This document shows, piece by piece, positions 54,852-64,000 of a stretch of DNA of 64,000 nt. The position numbers and the translations under genes are program-made. Source of the stretch: Noviherbaspirillum humi (lineage in GTDB: Bacteria; Pseudomonadota; Gammaproteobacteria; Burkholderiales; Burkholderiaceae_D); contig NZ_FZOT01000010.1 in the NCBI RefSeq assembly GCF_900188095.1, forward strand, positions 62,001 through 126,000. The letters run 5' to 3'. The first letter of the stretch is position 1. Every line of letters starts with the position of its first letter. The notes beneath the pieces are model-generated. The model was not told the DNA's origin. It did not search any database and was given only the letters and a program-made list of their open reading frames with translations.

Positions 54852-55631
54852 ATGAGCACGGCAAAGCGCGGCCGGCTACAGCAACCGCCGCAGAATCGCT
54901 CGCTTGAACGCGGCGTGGAAATCCTGCGCGCCTTCCGGCCGGGAGCCAGCCTGCTGGGCAACGGCGAACTGGCGGAACGTACCGGACTGTCGCGCGCCAC
55001 GGTGAGCCGCCTGACCCAGACGCTGGTCGGAACCGGCTTGCTCGACTATGACCGTGGCCGGCGAGCCTATCGCCTGGCCGCTCCGGTATTGAGCCTGGCG
55101 CATGCAATGCGCTCCGGCTCGCCCGTGCTGCAAGCCGTCAGCCCCATGATGCGGGTGGTAGCCGAAAAGAAAAAAATCAATGTGGGGCTGGCCATCGCCG
55201 ACCGCGAAGAGATGGTGTACCTGGAATCCGTGCGCTATAACCGCAAGCCGACCCTGCGCAATGTCGTGGCGGGCCAGCGCGTGCCGATCGAGCTGACATC
55301 GCTGGGGCGTGCCTATCTGGCGGCAGCGCCCGATGAACAGCGGCACGCCTTGATGGCGCATTTCAAGAGCCGCCGGACAGGAGGGTGGCGCGAGCTGGAA
55401 CGGCAGATCCTCGCGGCCATCGAGAATGTCCGACAGCGAGGTTACTGCGTCGCATGCTGGCAGCCTGAAGTAGTGGCGTTGGCGACGCCTATCGTCGCCG
55501 ATGGACATCCGGTCTATGTGCTGAATTTCAGCGTCTCCACCCAAGCCGCTTCCGCGGCGGTGGAATCGGAATTGGCGCCGGGATTGCTGGCACTGGCGGT
55601 CAGCATGCGCCGCATGATTGAAGCGATGTGA
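54852..55631 (+). CDS. IclR-family transcriptional regulator
   Basis: This 259-residue regulator has an N-terminal winged HTH (residues about 16-75: SLERGVEILRAFRP, LAERTGLSRATVSRLTQTL) and the C-terminal IclR effector domain (about 85-255: MVYLESVRYN, VPIELTSLGRAYLAA, LNFSVSTQ). It is divergent from the receptor-hydratase-ligase operon, with a matching operator in the gap, so it is the likely local regulator, binding the substrate or its CoA thioester. Confidence 0.92.
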   Translation: MSTAKRGRLQQPPQNRSLERGVEILRAFRPGASLLGNGELAERTGLSRATVSRLTQTLVGTGLLDYDRGRRAYRLAAPVLSLAHAMRSGSPVLQAVSPMMRVVAEKKKINVGLAIADREEMVYLESVRYNRKPTLRNVVAGQRVPIELTSLGRAYLAAAPDEQRHALMAHFKSRRTGGWRELERQILAAIENVRQRGYCVACWQPEVVALATPIVADGHPVYVLNFSVSTQAASAAVESELAPGLLALAVSMRRMIEAM

Positions 55632-55811
55632 GTTGATGGATTCAGGCTTGACAGGGACCGTGACGGAAGATGTTTGACCGCAGGCTGAAAGCGTTGGCAG
55701 TTGCCGGCACGGGAGAGGCGGAATGCGGAAGCAAGCCGTCGCAACGCCAAGGTTTCCGGTCCTGCTCCCGGACACGCTACGATGGCGGCTCGCACCCAAG
55801 CCTCTCCTCCT

Positions 55812-56312
55812 TCATCCTGCCGCAGCAGCCCGCTCACGATGCAGGCTGTAAGCCATGAAGCCCACGATCGCCGCATTCACCGCCAGCACCAGCAGGCCCA
55901 GTCCAGTGACCTGGCGATGCAGTTCCGCCAGTTCGAAGGGCAGGTAGATGCCGCCGCTGAGCGCGGCCAGCCATTGCGCCCATTGCCGGCGGCGCCACAA
56001 GCCATACGCTTCCACCATCCGCAGCAGGGCATAGGCGAGCGCGGCAGCCGCGAGTTGCCACAGACGGCGATCGTTCAGCCCGGCAGCGAGGTCGAGAAAA
56101 ATGCGCGGGTAGTGCGACGCCAGGTTCAGCTGCGCATGCTGCACCAGCCGCTCCGCCAGCGCCTGCACATCCTGATGCAGCAGGGCGAACATGCCCATGC
56201 CTGCCAGCAGCACGACGATGCCCTTGGTCGCCTCGAGCAGGGCCACCGTGCGCAGTCCTTCTGCCAGGCGCGTCGCCTCGCGGGCTTGAAGGCGTGGGTT
56301 GTCGAGGTTCAT
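55812..56312 (-). CDS. DUF2127 membrane protein
   Basis: This 166-residue inner-membrane protein has four likely hydrophobic segments (LLEATKGIVVLLAGMGMFALL; LAAAALAYALLRMVEAYGLW; WAQWLAALSGGIYLPFELAEL; LGLLVLAVNAAIVGFMAYSL). The sequence fits the DUF2127 family, of unknown function. Start 56312 (MNLDNPRLQAREA) is preferred over 56441, which adds 43 residues without a family match. No clear ribosome site. Confidence 0.8.
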   Translation of the reverse strand: MNLDNPRLQAREATRLAEGLRTVALLEATKGIVVLLAGMGMFALLHQDVQALAERLVQHAQLNLASHYPRIFLDLAAGLNDRRLWQLAAAALAYALLRMVEAYGLWRRRQWAQWLAALSGGIYLPFELAELHRQVTGLGLLVLAVNAAIVGFMAYSLHRERAAAAG

Positions 56313-56538
56313 GAAATCAATCAACCGATGAAGGAGAGCAGCGGGAGCGGGATCCGATGCCGCGCCGCCCGCGTCAGAGGAATGTGCAAATGGTAGCCGT
56401 TTCGCCGCGCGGGCGCTCGACACAGGGCAATGCGGCTGCATGACAAAGCGACCATGGTTACGCCTTTTCCTTGCGGGAGGCCCACTTGGCGGATAATAGC
56501 GGCCACGTCAATACGAGCAGCATTTCTGAAAATCCCCC

Positions 56539-58743
56539 ATGGAAATTAAAGTCAATTTTCTCGACAAGCTTCGTCTCGAGGCCAAGTTCGATGATTTCAC
56601 GGTGATCGCCGACCAGCCCATCCGCTACAAGGGCGATGGCTCCGCACCCGGCCCCTTCGATTATTTTCTGGCTTCCTCGGCCCTGTGCGCGGCTTACTTC
56701 GTCAAGCTGTACTGCGTCACGCGCAACATTCCGACCGAAAACATCCGCCTGTCGCAGAACAATATCGTTGATCCGGAGAACCGCTACCAGCAGATCTTTA
56801 AGATCCAGGTCGAGCTGCCGCCGGATATCTCCGCCTACGACCGCCAGGGCATCCTGCGCTCCATCGAGCGCTGCACGGTGAAGAAGGTGGTGCAGGCCGG
56901 GCCCGAGTTCGTGATCGAAGAAGTGGAGAACCTGGATGCCGATGCCCAGTCGCTGCTGACGCTGAAGCCGGCTCCCGGCGCCAGCACCTATATTCCGGGC
57001 AAGGACCTGCCGCTGGAGCAGACCATCGCCAACATGTCGGGCCTTCTGGCGGACCTGGGCATCAAGATCGAGATCGCTTCCTGGCGCAATCTCGTGCCCA
57101 ATGTGTGGTCGCTGCATATCCGCGATGCGCACTCGCCGATGTGCTTCACCAACGGCAAGGGCTCGACCAAGGAAAGCGCGCTGGCGTCGGCCTTGGGCGA
57201 GTACATCGAGCGGCTCAACTGCAATCATTTCTATGCCGGCTCATTCTGGGGCGAAGACATCGCGAACGCGGACTTCGTGCATTACCCGGACGAGCGCTGG
57301 TTCAAGCCCAGGCGCAGGGATGCGCTGCCGGCGGAAATTCTGGACGAGTACTGCCTGTCCATCTATAACCCCGACGGCGAGCTGCGCGGCTCGCACCTGA
57401 TCGACACCAACTCGGGCAATGCGCAGCGGGGCATCTGCTCGCTGCCCTTCGTGCGGCAATCGGATGGCAAGGTGGTCTATTTCCCGTCCAACCTGGTGGA
57501 AAACCTCTTCGTCAGCAACGGCATGAGCGCCGGCAACACGCTGGCGGAAGCCCAGGTGCAGTGCCTGTCCGAGATCTTCGAGCGGGCGGTCAAGCGCGAG
57601 ATCCTGGAAGGCGAACTGACCCTGCCCGATGTGCCGCAGGAGGTGCTGGCGAAATACCCGCGCATCCTGGCCGGCATCCAGGGGCTGGAAGAGCGGGGCT
57701 TTCCGGTGCTGGTGAAGGATGCGTCGCTGGGCGGCACCTATCCGGTGATGTGCGTCACTTTGATGAACCCGCGCACCGGCGGCGTCTTTGCTTCCTTCGG
57801 CGCGCATCCCAGCTTCGAGGTGGCGCTGGAGCGCAGCCTGACTGAACTGCTGCAGGGCCGCAGCTTCGAGGGCTTGAACGACCTGCCTCAGCCCACCTTC
57901 GTCAGCAATGCCGTCACCGAGCCGAACAACTTCGTCGAACACTTCATCGATTCCAGCGGCGTGGTGTCGTGGCGCTTCTTCAGCGCCAAGGCGAATTTCG
58001 ATTTCGTCGAGTGGGATTTCTCCGGCCACGGCGAAAACTCGAATGCCGAGGAAGCCGCGACCCTGCTCGGCATTCTCGAAGAGATGGGCAAGGAGGTTTA
58101 CATCGCGGTGTACGACCAGCTCGGTGCGACTGCGTGCCGGATCCTGGTCCCCGGTTATTCGGAAATCTATCCGGTTGAGGACCTGATCTGGGATAACACC
58201 AACAAGGCGCTGCTGTTCCGCGAGGATATCCTGAACCTGCACCGCCTCGACAACGCCCGCCTGGAAGCGCTGCTCGACCGCCTGGAAAACAACGAGCTCG
58301 ATGAATACTCCGACATTGCCACGCTCATCGGCATCGAGTTCGACGAAAACACCGAGTGGGGCCAGCTCACGGTGCTCGAGCTGAAGTTGCTGATCAACCT
58401 CGCCTTGCAGGACTTCGAGGCGGCGCATGAGCTGGTGGGCGCCTTCCTGCAGTACAACGACAACACGGTGGATCGCGGCCTGTTCTATCAGGCGCTGAAC
58501 GTGGTTCTGGAAGTAATGCTTGATGAGGAACTGGAGCTGGACGATTACATCGTCAATTTCCGCCGCATGTTCGGCGATGCGCGCATGAACGCGGTGCTGG
58601 GCTCGGTGGACGGCAGCGTGCGCTTCTTCGGCCTGACGCCGACCAGCATGAAACTGGAAGGCCTCGACCGTCACCAGCGCCTGATCGACAGCTACCGGAA
58701 GCTGCATGTGGCGCGGGCGAAGGCTGCGGCTTCAGCGCGTTAA
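56539..58743 (+). CDS. OsmC-YcaO fusion protein
   Basis: This is a 734-residue two-domain protein. Residues 1-150 are an OsmC/Ohr-like domain with Cys50 (LASSALCAAY) and Cys112 (ERCTVKKV), matching the redox cysteine pair of OsmC peroxidases. Residues about 160-580 are a YcaO domain (NGKGSTKESALASALGEYIE near 205-224 and CLSEIFERAVKREI near 349-362 hold the ATP/Mg-binding acidic residues). A C-terminal helical part follows. E. coli YcaO (586 residues) assists RimO in methylthiolation of ribosomal protein S12; other YcaOs activate amide backbones with ATP. No RiPP precursor or RimO is adjacent. AAAATCCCCC before the ATG is weak. Confidence 0.9.
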   Translation: MEIKVNFLDKLRLEAKFDDFTVIADQPIRYKGDGSAPGPFDYFLASSALCAAYFVKLYCVTRNIPTENIRLSQNNIVDPENRYQQIFKIQVELPPDISAYDRQGILRSIERCTVKKVVQAGPEFVIEEVENLDADAQSLLTLKPAPGASTYIPGKDLPLEQTIANMSGLLADLGIKIEIASWRNLVPNVWSLHIRDAHSPMCFTNGKGSTKESALASALGEYIERLNCNHFYAGSFWGEDIANADFVHYPDERWFKPRRRDALPAEILDEYCLSIYNPDGELRGSHLIDTNSGNAQRGICSLPFVRQSDGKVVYFPSNLVENLFVSNGMSAGNTLAEAQVQCLSEIFERAVKREILEGELTLPDVPQEVLAKYPRILAGIQGLEERGFPVLVKDASLGGTYPVMCVTLMNPRTGGVFASFGAHPSFEVALERSLTELLQGRSFEGLNDLPQPTFVSNAVTEPNNFVEHFIDSSGVVSWRFFSAKANFDFVEWDFSGHGENSNAEEAATLLGILEEMGKEVYIAVYDQLGATACRILVPGYSEIYPVEDLIWDNTNKALLFREDILNLHRLDNARLEALLDRLENNELDEYSDIATLIGIEFDENTEWGQLTVLELKLLINLALQDFEAAHELVGAFLQYNDNTVDRGLFYQALNVVLEVMLDEELELDDYIVNFRRMFGDARMNAVLGSVDGSVRFFGLTPTSMKLEGLDRHQRLIDSYRKLHVARAKAAASAR

Positions 58744-58893
58744 TGAAACAAGGCAGCACCGGTAACGGTGATGCCTTCCATCACCCAGTGCAGGGATAGG
58801 GTCGATGCCTGCACGAGCCCCCGTGCCGGCATGCAGCCGTGCTGATGCCGCCGGCAAAGTTCGCCGGCTTCCCTGCATCAGGCGGCCGTCGCA

Positions 58894-60144
58894 TCAGTTT
58901 GCCGCCTTCACCTGGTCCAACCACGCCTTCACGCCCAAGCCTGCCGCCACACCCGTGGCGAAGCAGGCATTCAGCAGATAGCCGCCGGTAGGCGCTTCCC
59001 AATCGAGCATCTCGCCGGCGACGAACACGCCTGGCACGTCGCGGAGCATCAGGTGCTCATCCACGCTCTCGAAACACACGCCGCCCGCCGTGCTGATCGC
59101 CTCCTCCAGCGGCCGCGCGGCATGCACTGTGATCGGCAATCCCTTGATGGCAGCGGCGAGCGCCGCCGCGTCATGCATCTGCTCGCGGCTCAGCACTTCA
59201 TTCAGCAGGGCGGCCTTCACGCCGCCCAGCCCGAGGCGGCTCTTCAGGTGGCTGGACACGGAACGCGCGCCGCGCGGATGGCTGACTTCCGCCAGCACCT
59301 GTTCGGCGCTGCGTCCGGGGGCTAGGTCAAGCAGGAAGGTCGCTTTGCCGTCCCTATTGATCAGTTCCCGCAGCTTTGCGGAGAACGCGTAGATCAGGCT
59401 GCCTTCGACACCGAAATCGCTGACCACCATTTCCCCCAGCCTGCGTTCCTGCCGGCCATCCCGGCCGGTCAGCATCAGCGCCACCGACTTGAGATGCGCG
59501 CCGGCGAATTTCTCGCGCAGGTAAGGGCTCCAGGCTGCTTCGAAACCGCAGTTGGCGCTTTGCAGTGGTGCGATCCGCACGCCGCGCGCCTGCAGCAGCG
59601 GCACCCAAGTGCCGTCCGATCCGAGCTTAGTCCAGCTGGCGCCGCCGAGCGCGAGAACGGTCGCACGCGGGCGCAGGATGAAGGTTCCGGACGGCCCTGC
59701 CATGCGCAGCGCGCCATCCTCATCCCACCCCAGCCAGCGATGCCGGGTATGCAGCCGCACGCCGGCATCGCGCAGTCGGTGCAGCCAGGCCCGCAGCAGC
59801 GGCGCTGCCTTCATCTCCGCCGGAAAGACGCGGCCGGAACTGCCGACGAAGGTATCGATGCCAAGACCATGCACCCAGTCGCGCAGCGCCTGTGGCGGCA
59901 GGCGGTCGAGCATCGCCTGCAGTTGAGTCTGACCGTCGCCGTAGCGGCTGCAGAAAACCTCGTAGTCTTCACTGTGGGTGATGTTCAGTCCGCCGATGCC
60001 CGCCAGCAGAAACTTGCGGCCGGGCGACGGCATGGCGTCGTAGATGTCGATCTGGATGCCGGATTGAGCGAGGACTTCCGCAGCCATCAGGCCGGCCGGA
60101 CCGCCTCCGATAATGGCGACTTGGACGGGGGAGAATTCGGGCAT
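58894..60144 (-). CDS. BaiN/HI0933-type flavoprotein (TIGR03862-like)
   Basis: This 416-residue FAD-dependent protein has the dinucleotide motif AIIGGGPAGLMAAEVLAQSG (11-30), GRKFLLAGIGGLNITHSE (the substrate-side HI0933 signature), GGASWTKLGSDG and the final GEMLDWEAPTGGYLLNACFATG (FAD-closing motif). The family is widespread and some members reduce unsaturated bonds, but the physiological reaction is unknown. A TTG 9 nt upstream is possible, but the ATG at 60144 is preferred. It faces the OsmC-YcaO gene tail to tail. Confidence 0.88.
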   Translation of the reverse strand: MPEFSPVQVAIIGGGPAGLMAAEVLAQSGIQIDIYDAMPSPGRKFLLAGIGGLNITHSEDYEVFCSRYGDGQTQLQAMLDRLPPQALRDWVHGLGIDTFVGSSGRVFPAEMKAAPLLRAWLHRLRDAGVRLHTRHRWLGWDEDGALRMAGPSGTFILRPRATVLALGGASWTKLGSDGTWVPLLQARGVRIAPLQSANCGFEAAWSPYLREKFAGAHLKSVALMLTGRDGRQERRLGEMVVSDFGVEGSLIYAFSAKLRELINRDGKATFLLDLAPGRSAEQVLAEVSHPRGARSVSSHLKSRLGLGGVKAALLNEVLSREQMHDAAALAAAIKGLPITVHAARPLEEAISTAGGVCFESVDEHLMLRDVPGVFVAGEMLDWEAPTGGYLLNACFATGVAAGLGVKAWLDQVKAAN

Positions 60145-60473
60145 CGGGATCAAGCTGTGGGGTTTTCAGGAAGGCGGCAGAGCGGTATAGCAGGCCCGCG
60201 GATGCATAGGCAGTGGCTAGAGCTTGCTGCGGCTTCGCGTTGCGCAGGGCGACATGATACTGGATAGGCGCCTAGTTAGCCGTAGTTGGCAATGGATGAG
60301 GGAACGACAACTTTCCGCTACATGCGCTCGTTTATATTCGGCAACCAGACCGTCTTTACTACCGCGACGAGACTGCTTGCTCATAAGGACACTTCCTGGC
60401 AGGGCTCAACCTTGCAATTGCTTCTTACAAAGCAATCTGGCAAGAATTGGTCCTAATAACAAAACAGCCGGCC
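60145..60473. other. intergenic region, 329 bp
   Basis: No gene is supported and no terminator or operator stands out. It is AT-richer than the flanking flavoprotein gene. Confidence 0.4.
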
Positions 60474-61040
60474 TCAATCATATGCCCATGTGCACTGCCG
60501 ACCGGTCTGCTTGTTCGAGAAACGGATAGACGCGGCTTCATTCTTGTAATCGTTTGCGTAGAATTTTTGCAGAAGAGCGGTCGTGATTAAAAGCCGTGCA
60601 TCTTCATCTGTAAGGTTTTTATTTATCTCGTAATCGCAAATCAATATTGAATCCCGAACCTCTAAGGTGATAACTCGGATCGCTTCAACAACATTTACAC
60701 CGCCGTCTGAACGGCGCTCCATCACAGCGTGATAGCCAGGAATGGAGACATCGGTATAAATGCCTTCGTATCGATCGGTATCAAGCAGTCTGCCTTGCTC
60801 GTCACTGGAGTCTTTGTTTAAAGATTCGGGTATCGGGTTCTCAAAGTCTGAAATGTATCTGGCAGGGAGAGGCGCCAGAACGGCCTCCAGCGCGTACATG
60901 ATTTCCGCTTTGGTGGGCTTTCGAGAAAACCGTTCTTCATAAGCATCGGCGATTTGCTTCAATGTCGTAGCGAACAGGTCGATGGGAATGTCACCGCTGA
61001 CTCCCTTTATCCCATTCCACTCAAAGGTTTCCCATGCCAT
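60474..61040 (-). CDS. hypothetical protein, cytoplasmic
   Basis: This 188-residue protein begins MAWETFEWNGIKGVSGDIPI and ends TGRQCTWAYD. GGGAGAAAATCG precedes ATG 61040, preferred over a start at 61196. It has no signal or membrane helix. The Asp/Glu-rich middle (YEERFSRKPTKAEIMYALEAV) is helical. No family is recognised. It is AT-richer than most of the window, so it may be acquired. Confidence 0.7.
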   Translation of the reverse strand: MAWETFEWNGIKGVSGDIPIDLFATTLKQIADAYEERFSRKPTKAEIMYALEAVLAPLPARYISDFENPIPESLNKDSSDEQGRLLDTDRYEGIYTDVSIPGYHAVMERRSDGGVNVVEAIRVITLEVRDSILICDYEINKNLTDEDARLLITTALLQKFYANDYKNEAASIRFSNKQTGRQCTWAYD

Positions 61041-61341
61041 CGATTTTCTCCCGTGTTGAATATATGCCAAATGACTGCTGATAGGGTTCGAACCGTCTTG
61101 CGTACCTTCCATGCAGCGCTTGCATCGTTTCAAAATTTCACGCACATCAAAAATCGACCACCAGATGCTACTTGCGAGCTCATTAAATGGCTGCACCCAT
61201 CTGGGCGAGTCACCTACTGCTTTCTTCTGAAAGCATAGTGGGAGTCACTGCGGCCGGCGTGGTTATCCTAGCCTCTGCCGAGATGCCGCTTGGCCAGCAA
61301 AGAGAAATCACCGCAATCATGTGAGGCACTGCGACGCGGTT
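61041..61341. other. intergenic region, 301 bp
   Basis: No gene or regulatory site that I can support. Confidence 0.4.
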
Positions 61342-63171
61342 TCACTCGGAAGGACATGTCACGTTGCTGCTTCTGTATTGTTTGTGTACTTCAATCGACT
61401 GGTTCCCGACCCTCAATTGCCTGGTCCTGACCGGTTCAAGTCGATAATCACCGGCTATTAACTTCTCTCGGAACGAGTCGCATCCCGTTAGCGCAAGGGG
61501 AAGGGTGCCGAACAGCCACCAAGAATGGTCGGCGCCTTCGACGAAGATGGCGCCTGAAACATGCTTTTCGGCTGGGAGCAGAAGAATGTCGTTTTTACCG
61601 TCACCCGTGATATCGAGCATGAAGGCATCGCATTTGGACTGTGGCGACCGCAGGCAGGTCGGCAATTGCCATGCTTGATCACTTGCCGCCCATTGCTGGC
61701 TGGTGTAAGCAAAAGGCAATCTTTCATTTTTCGGCCAGACTGTGATGTTCCGAGACAGTTGATCACTACTGACACTCGCGCCTTCCTGCTTATCCCAGCG
61801 GTTCTTCTTCATAAGCGCGGCTTGTGCCTTTCGCCGTATCGTTTCCGCATCCGTTCCCTGCGCCTGAAGTAACTGTTCGAGCGCCTCCCTTCCGTAACGG
61901 GCGCCCTGAAAGCGCAGGTATTCATAGTCGAACTCAGCCGCTGCGATTCTTCCTCCCCGCAGCCGCGCCAGCTGGCTGTTGACTGAGATACGTGCCGGAT
62001 CGAACAGCGGCGAAAACAGCGCCAGCAGTTCCACCAGGATGAGATAGGCGGTTGCCATGTTGGTCCGAGCAACCGACCGCATCCATACAGGATGAAATAC
62101 CGAAATTGCGTAACCAAGCGCATAACATGTTGCGACCAGCAGAAAAGATGCCGCGATGATGCGGTCGGTGGTCCAGCCATGCTCATGCACCCGCAGATAA
62201 AGCGCGTAGATGGCGAGAGCCACGACGGGCAGCAAGGCAAGGGCTGCCAACCTTGCGCTGATTCGCACGATGCGCGAAATGGCGCTTGATACTTCGCCAT
62301 TCTGGAAAGCGGCATTGATCAACACCACGAGCATGGCGGCCGCCCCCAGCAGTATTGCCGTGGCGCTTTTCGTCTCCCACAGCGGTTGCAAACCGGCCAC
62401 CGGAAGGCTGACGAGGAAGCCGAGCACGATGAGCGTGGCGACAGGCAGGATCCACGACAGCAGTACCAGCAGCAATGAGCGGATGCCCTGCACGATGGCG
62501 GGCCGAACGTCGGTGATGTGCAGCGCGCAGGAAAAGCCCAGGGTCGTCACCGGAATTGCGAACCATGACTTTTCCAGGAGGTCGCGCAGGAAATCCAGTT
62601 TGATGAGGGAAAACAAAAGGGCGCCAAGAAAAAGCGCTCCCCAGAGCACGCCAACGAACGCATAGGAAAAGCCAAGCTGGATAATGAGCTTCCAGGCATT
62701 CTCGAAGTGCGTGGCGTACCGCGCGATATGCCTTTTGTCCTGCACCCCCGACAACAGCAATGAATGCGCAATGAAAAAACCGATGGCAAGGAAGAAAACC
62801 AGCAAGGTTGATGGAAACGAGACATTGCCGCGAGATGAGAGAGTCGATGCAGCCGTGTCGCCGCGCCATATGTCATACACGCCAAGTGAAGCGATGATGA
62901 CGGCGGCTATGGCCAGCCAGATCGATGCCGGCCGCCGTCGCAAATGACCCAGGCTGACGATCAGCAGGATCGGCGCAAACAGACTTACCAGCAGCAATGG
63001 CGCGAAAAGAATCTGATTGGCCGGTGACCACCAATCCGAGGTGGCCGAAAAGTATAAAACGTATAGAAGAAGTCCCTGCAGCCCGCCGGTCAGGAGCCGA
63101 AGCCATCCTTCCCGGGCAGTTACTGCCGACTCCGGCAAAGGAGCTTCTTGATCGGCGGCTAAAGTCGGCAT
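61342..63171 (-). CDS. DUF4153-type polytopic membrane protein with FG-GAP-like tail
   Basis: This 609-residue protein has about 10-11 membrane helices from residue 40 to 400 and a long C-terminal soluble part (about 400-609). The membrane part fits DUF4153, of unknown function. The soluble part contains DITGDGKNDILLLP, an FG-GAP/EF-hand-like calcium-binding loop (DxTxDGxxD). Start 63171 has GGAGGGAACTC. The FG-GAP element suggests that the tail is extracytoplasmic. It is divergent from a small exported protein gene across 404 bp. Confidence 0.75.
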   Translation of the reverse strand: MPTLAADQEAPLPESAVTAREGWLRLLTGGLQGLLLYVLYFSATSDWWSPANQILFAPLLLVSLFAPILLIVSLGHLRRRPASIWLAIAAVIIASLGVYDIWRGDTAASTLSSRGNVSFPSTLLVFFLAIGFFIAHSLLLSGVQDKRHIARYATHFENAWKLIIQLGFSYAFVGVLWGALFLGALLFSLIKLDFLRDLLEKSWFAIPVTTLGFSCALHITDVRPAIVQGIRSLLLVLLSWILPVATLIVLGFLVSLPVAGLQPLWETKSATAILLGAAAMLVVLINAAFQNGEVSSAISRIVRISARLAALALLPVVALAIYALYLRVHEHGWTTDRIIAASFLLVATCYALGYAISVFHPVWMRSVARTNMATAYLILVELLALFSPLFDPARISVNSQLARLRGGRIAAAEFDYEYLRFQGARYGREALEQLLQAQGTDAETIRRKAQAALMKKNRWDKQEGASVSSDQLSRNITVWPKNERLPFAYTSQQWAASDQAWQLPTCLRSPQSKCDAFMLDITGDGKNDILLLPAEKHVSGAIFVEGADHSWWLFGTLPLALTGCDSFREKLIAGDYRLEPVRTRQLRVGNQSIEVHKQYRSSNVTCPSE

Positions 63172-63575
63172 GAGTTCCCTCCATGTTTGGTTGCTGCATT
63201 TCGCCGGATTTTGCGGCGAGCGCTTTATTGCAATGGACAAACGGCGAGTTTCGAGCATGAACCGAGCGATTGAATGCGATTGGCTTCCACGCCGGCTCGA
63301 TGGGAAATGCAGTAGCTGAAATTCAACGTGACGCGGTTGATGGGCCGTGCGGGCATTCTACTTGCCCGTTTGCCAAGGGTCACTGTCATTCATGGACGCT
63401 GTAAGCTTTTTCCGCAGTTTGCTGCAACGGCAGTTCTATTCCACCAACTGGATAGGCCGGCGTGTCGATTTCAATTGCAGGATGAGGCGATCATCAATAG
63501 CGTGGCGCTTGCGCTTGACGATCGATTGTTCAATTGCATGTGGCGTCTTGCATTACCCAACCCTCGGAGAGAACC
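63172..63575. other. intergenic region, 404 bp
   Basis: Lies between divergent genes. A minor 6-bp hairpin (63350-63355 with 63363-63368) is visible. No gene is supported. Confidence 0.4.
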
Positions 63576-63980
63576 ATGCGTTATTCCGCTGCATTGATTT
63601 GTTGCTTACTGCTGCTGGCATCCCCGGCGAATGCATGCTTGGGCCTCAGTCTGGAAGACACGATTTTCTTCAAGACCATCCCAGAGCCGCGGCCCGACGC
63701 GGACATCATCGCAAAGGTTTCCCTATTCGATGCGGATGACGGAACGGCGGTGGCAAGGATTCTGCAAGTCCTGGACACATCCGACTCGCGGATTCATACG
63801 GGAGACAAAGTCGATTTGAAATTCAGGATGACGAGCTGCGGTCCCAATCTCAAGCCTGGGGAAGAGGGAATCATCATTGCCAAGGCGAGGCGTGATGGCG
63901 ATGGCCGACTTGTGTTGCATTCCTACCTGCGTCGGTATCACGACAACCGCATCACGCCGCCGTCCATGGCTGAACGATAG
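63576..63980 (+). CDS. small exported hypothetical protein
   Basis: This 134-residue protein has a signal peptide (MRYSAALICCLLLLASPANA) and a mature part with YxxVLDTSDSRIHTGDKVDLKF-like beta strands, a Cys near 97 in RMTSCGPN and another just after cleavage. A beta-sandwich of the kind seen in short periplasmic proteins of unknown role is plausible. GGAGAGAACC precedes the ATG. It ends just before the window edge. Confidence 0.7.
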   Translation: MRYSAALICCLLLLASPANACLGLSLEDTIFFKTIPEPRPDADIIAKVSLFDADDGTAVARILQVLDTSDSRIHTGDKVDLKFRMTSCGPNLKPGEEGIIIAKARRDGDGRLVLHSYLRRYHDNRITPPSMAER

Positions 63981-64000
63981 GAGCGTGGGGCTAATACTCA

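Overview
The window is a GC-rich bacterial chromosome segment. Tightly packed genes on both strands, many periplasmic Bug/TctC solute receptors, a PHB-depolymerase module, a long sigma-70 gene and long antisense reading frames suggest a betaproteobacterium of the Burkholderiales, probably Oxalobacteraceae (Noviherbaspirillum/Herbaspirillum-like). That placement is an inference from gene content, because no rRNA or tRNA gene was seen. No CRISPR array, intact insertion sequence or prophage was seen.

Layout. 1-6.3 kb: two alpha/beta hydrolases, an AHSA1-type protein, a frameshifted chemoreceptor, a glycine-zipper protein, and an ECF sigma / DUF4142 / cupredoxin operon. 6.5-8.1 kb: an intact chemoreceptor. 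8.4-14.9 kb: a D-glucarate catabolic cluster (kdgD, gudD, a TctC receptor, 2-oxoglutarate-semialdehyde dehydrogenase) with a LacI-type repressor and three matching operator palindromes. 15.0-17.0 kb: a small AT-richer stretch with a lone methyltransferase and a 62-bp inverted repeat. 17.0-21.5 kb: a ribbon-helix-helix regulator with a PHB-depolymerase-like esterase, then stress/housekeeping enzymes (PfpI, SDR, PEBP). 21.5-25.3 kb: a lactate permease behind a hairpin-rich leader, an M20 peptidase and a small excisionase-like protein. 25.4-29.0 kb: a TetR regulator divergent from a Rieske oxygenase and a LivK-type receptor, then a 31-residue membrane peptide and the remnant of a hydroxyacid dehydrogenase.

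29.0-38.8 kb: an SDR, a Tat-exported Gfo/Idh/MocA oxidoreductase, rpoD (with no dnaG beside it), a pabB-pabC fusion, and a proline-rich-linker lipoprotein. 39.2-44.8 kb: a czcCBA-like RND heavy-metal efflux operon. 44.9-50.6 kb: a GAF-GGDEF cyclase, a SYLF lipoprotein, a Zn-alcohol dehydrogenase operon, a Bug receptor and an FMN reductase. 50.8-55.6 kb: a Bug receptor / enoyl-CoA hydratase / ADP-forming acyl-CoA ligase operon divergent from an IclR regulator. 55.8-64 kb: a DUF2127 protein, an OsmC-YcaO fusion, a BaiN/HI0933-type flavoprotein, and poorly known proteins including a DUF4153 membrane protein.

The genes form separate metabolic and stress modules rather than one island. Each catabolic module carries its own one-component regulator and an identifiable palindromic operator. 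The points most worth following are the OsmC-YcaO fusion, the hairpin-rich lactate permease leader, the Rieske oxygenase with no reductase, the unassigned IclR/CoA-ligase pathway, and a chemoreceptor broken by loss of one unit of a 5-bp repeat.
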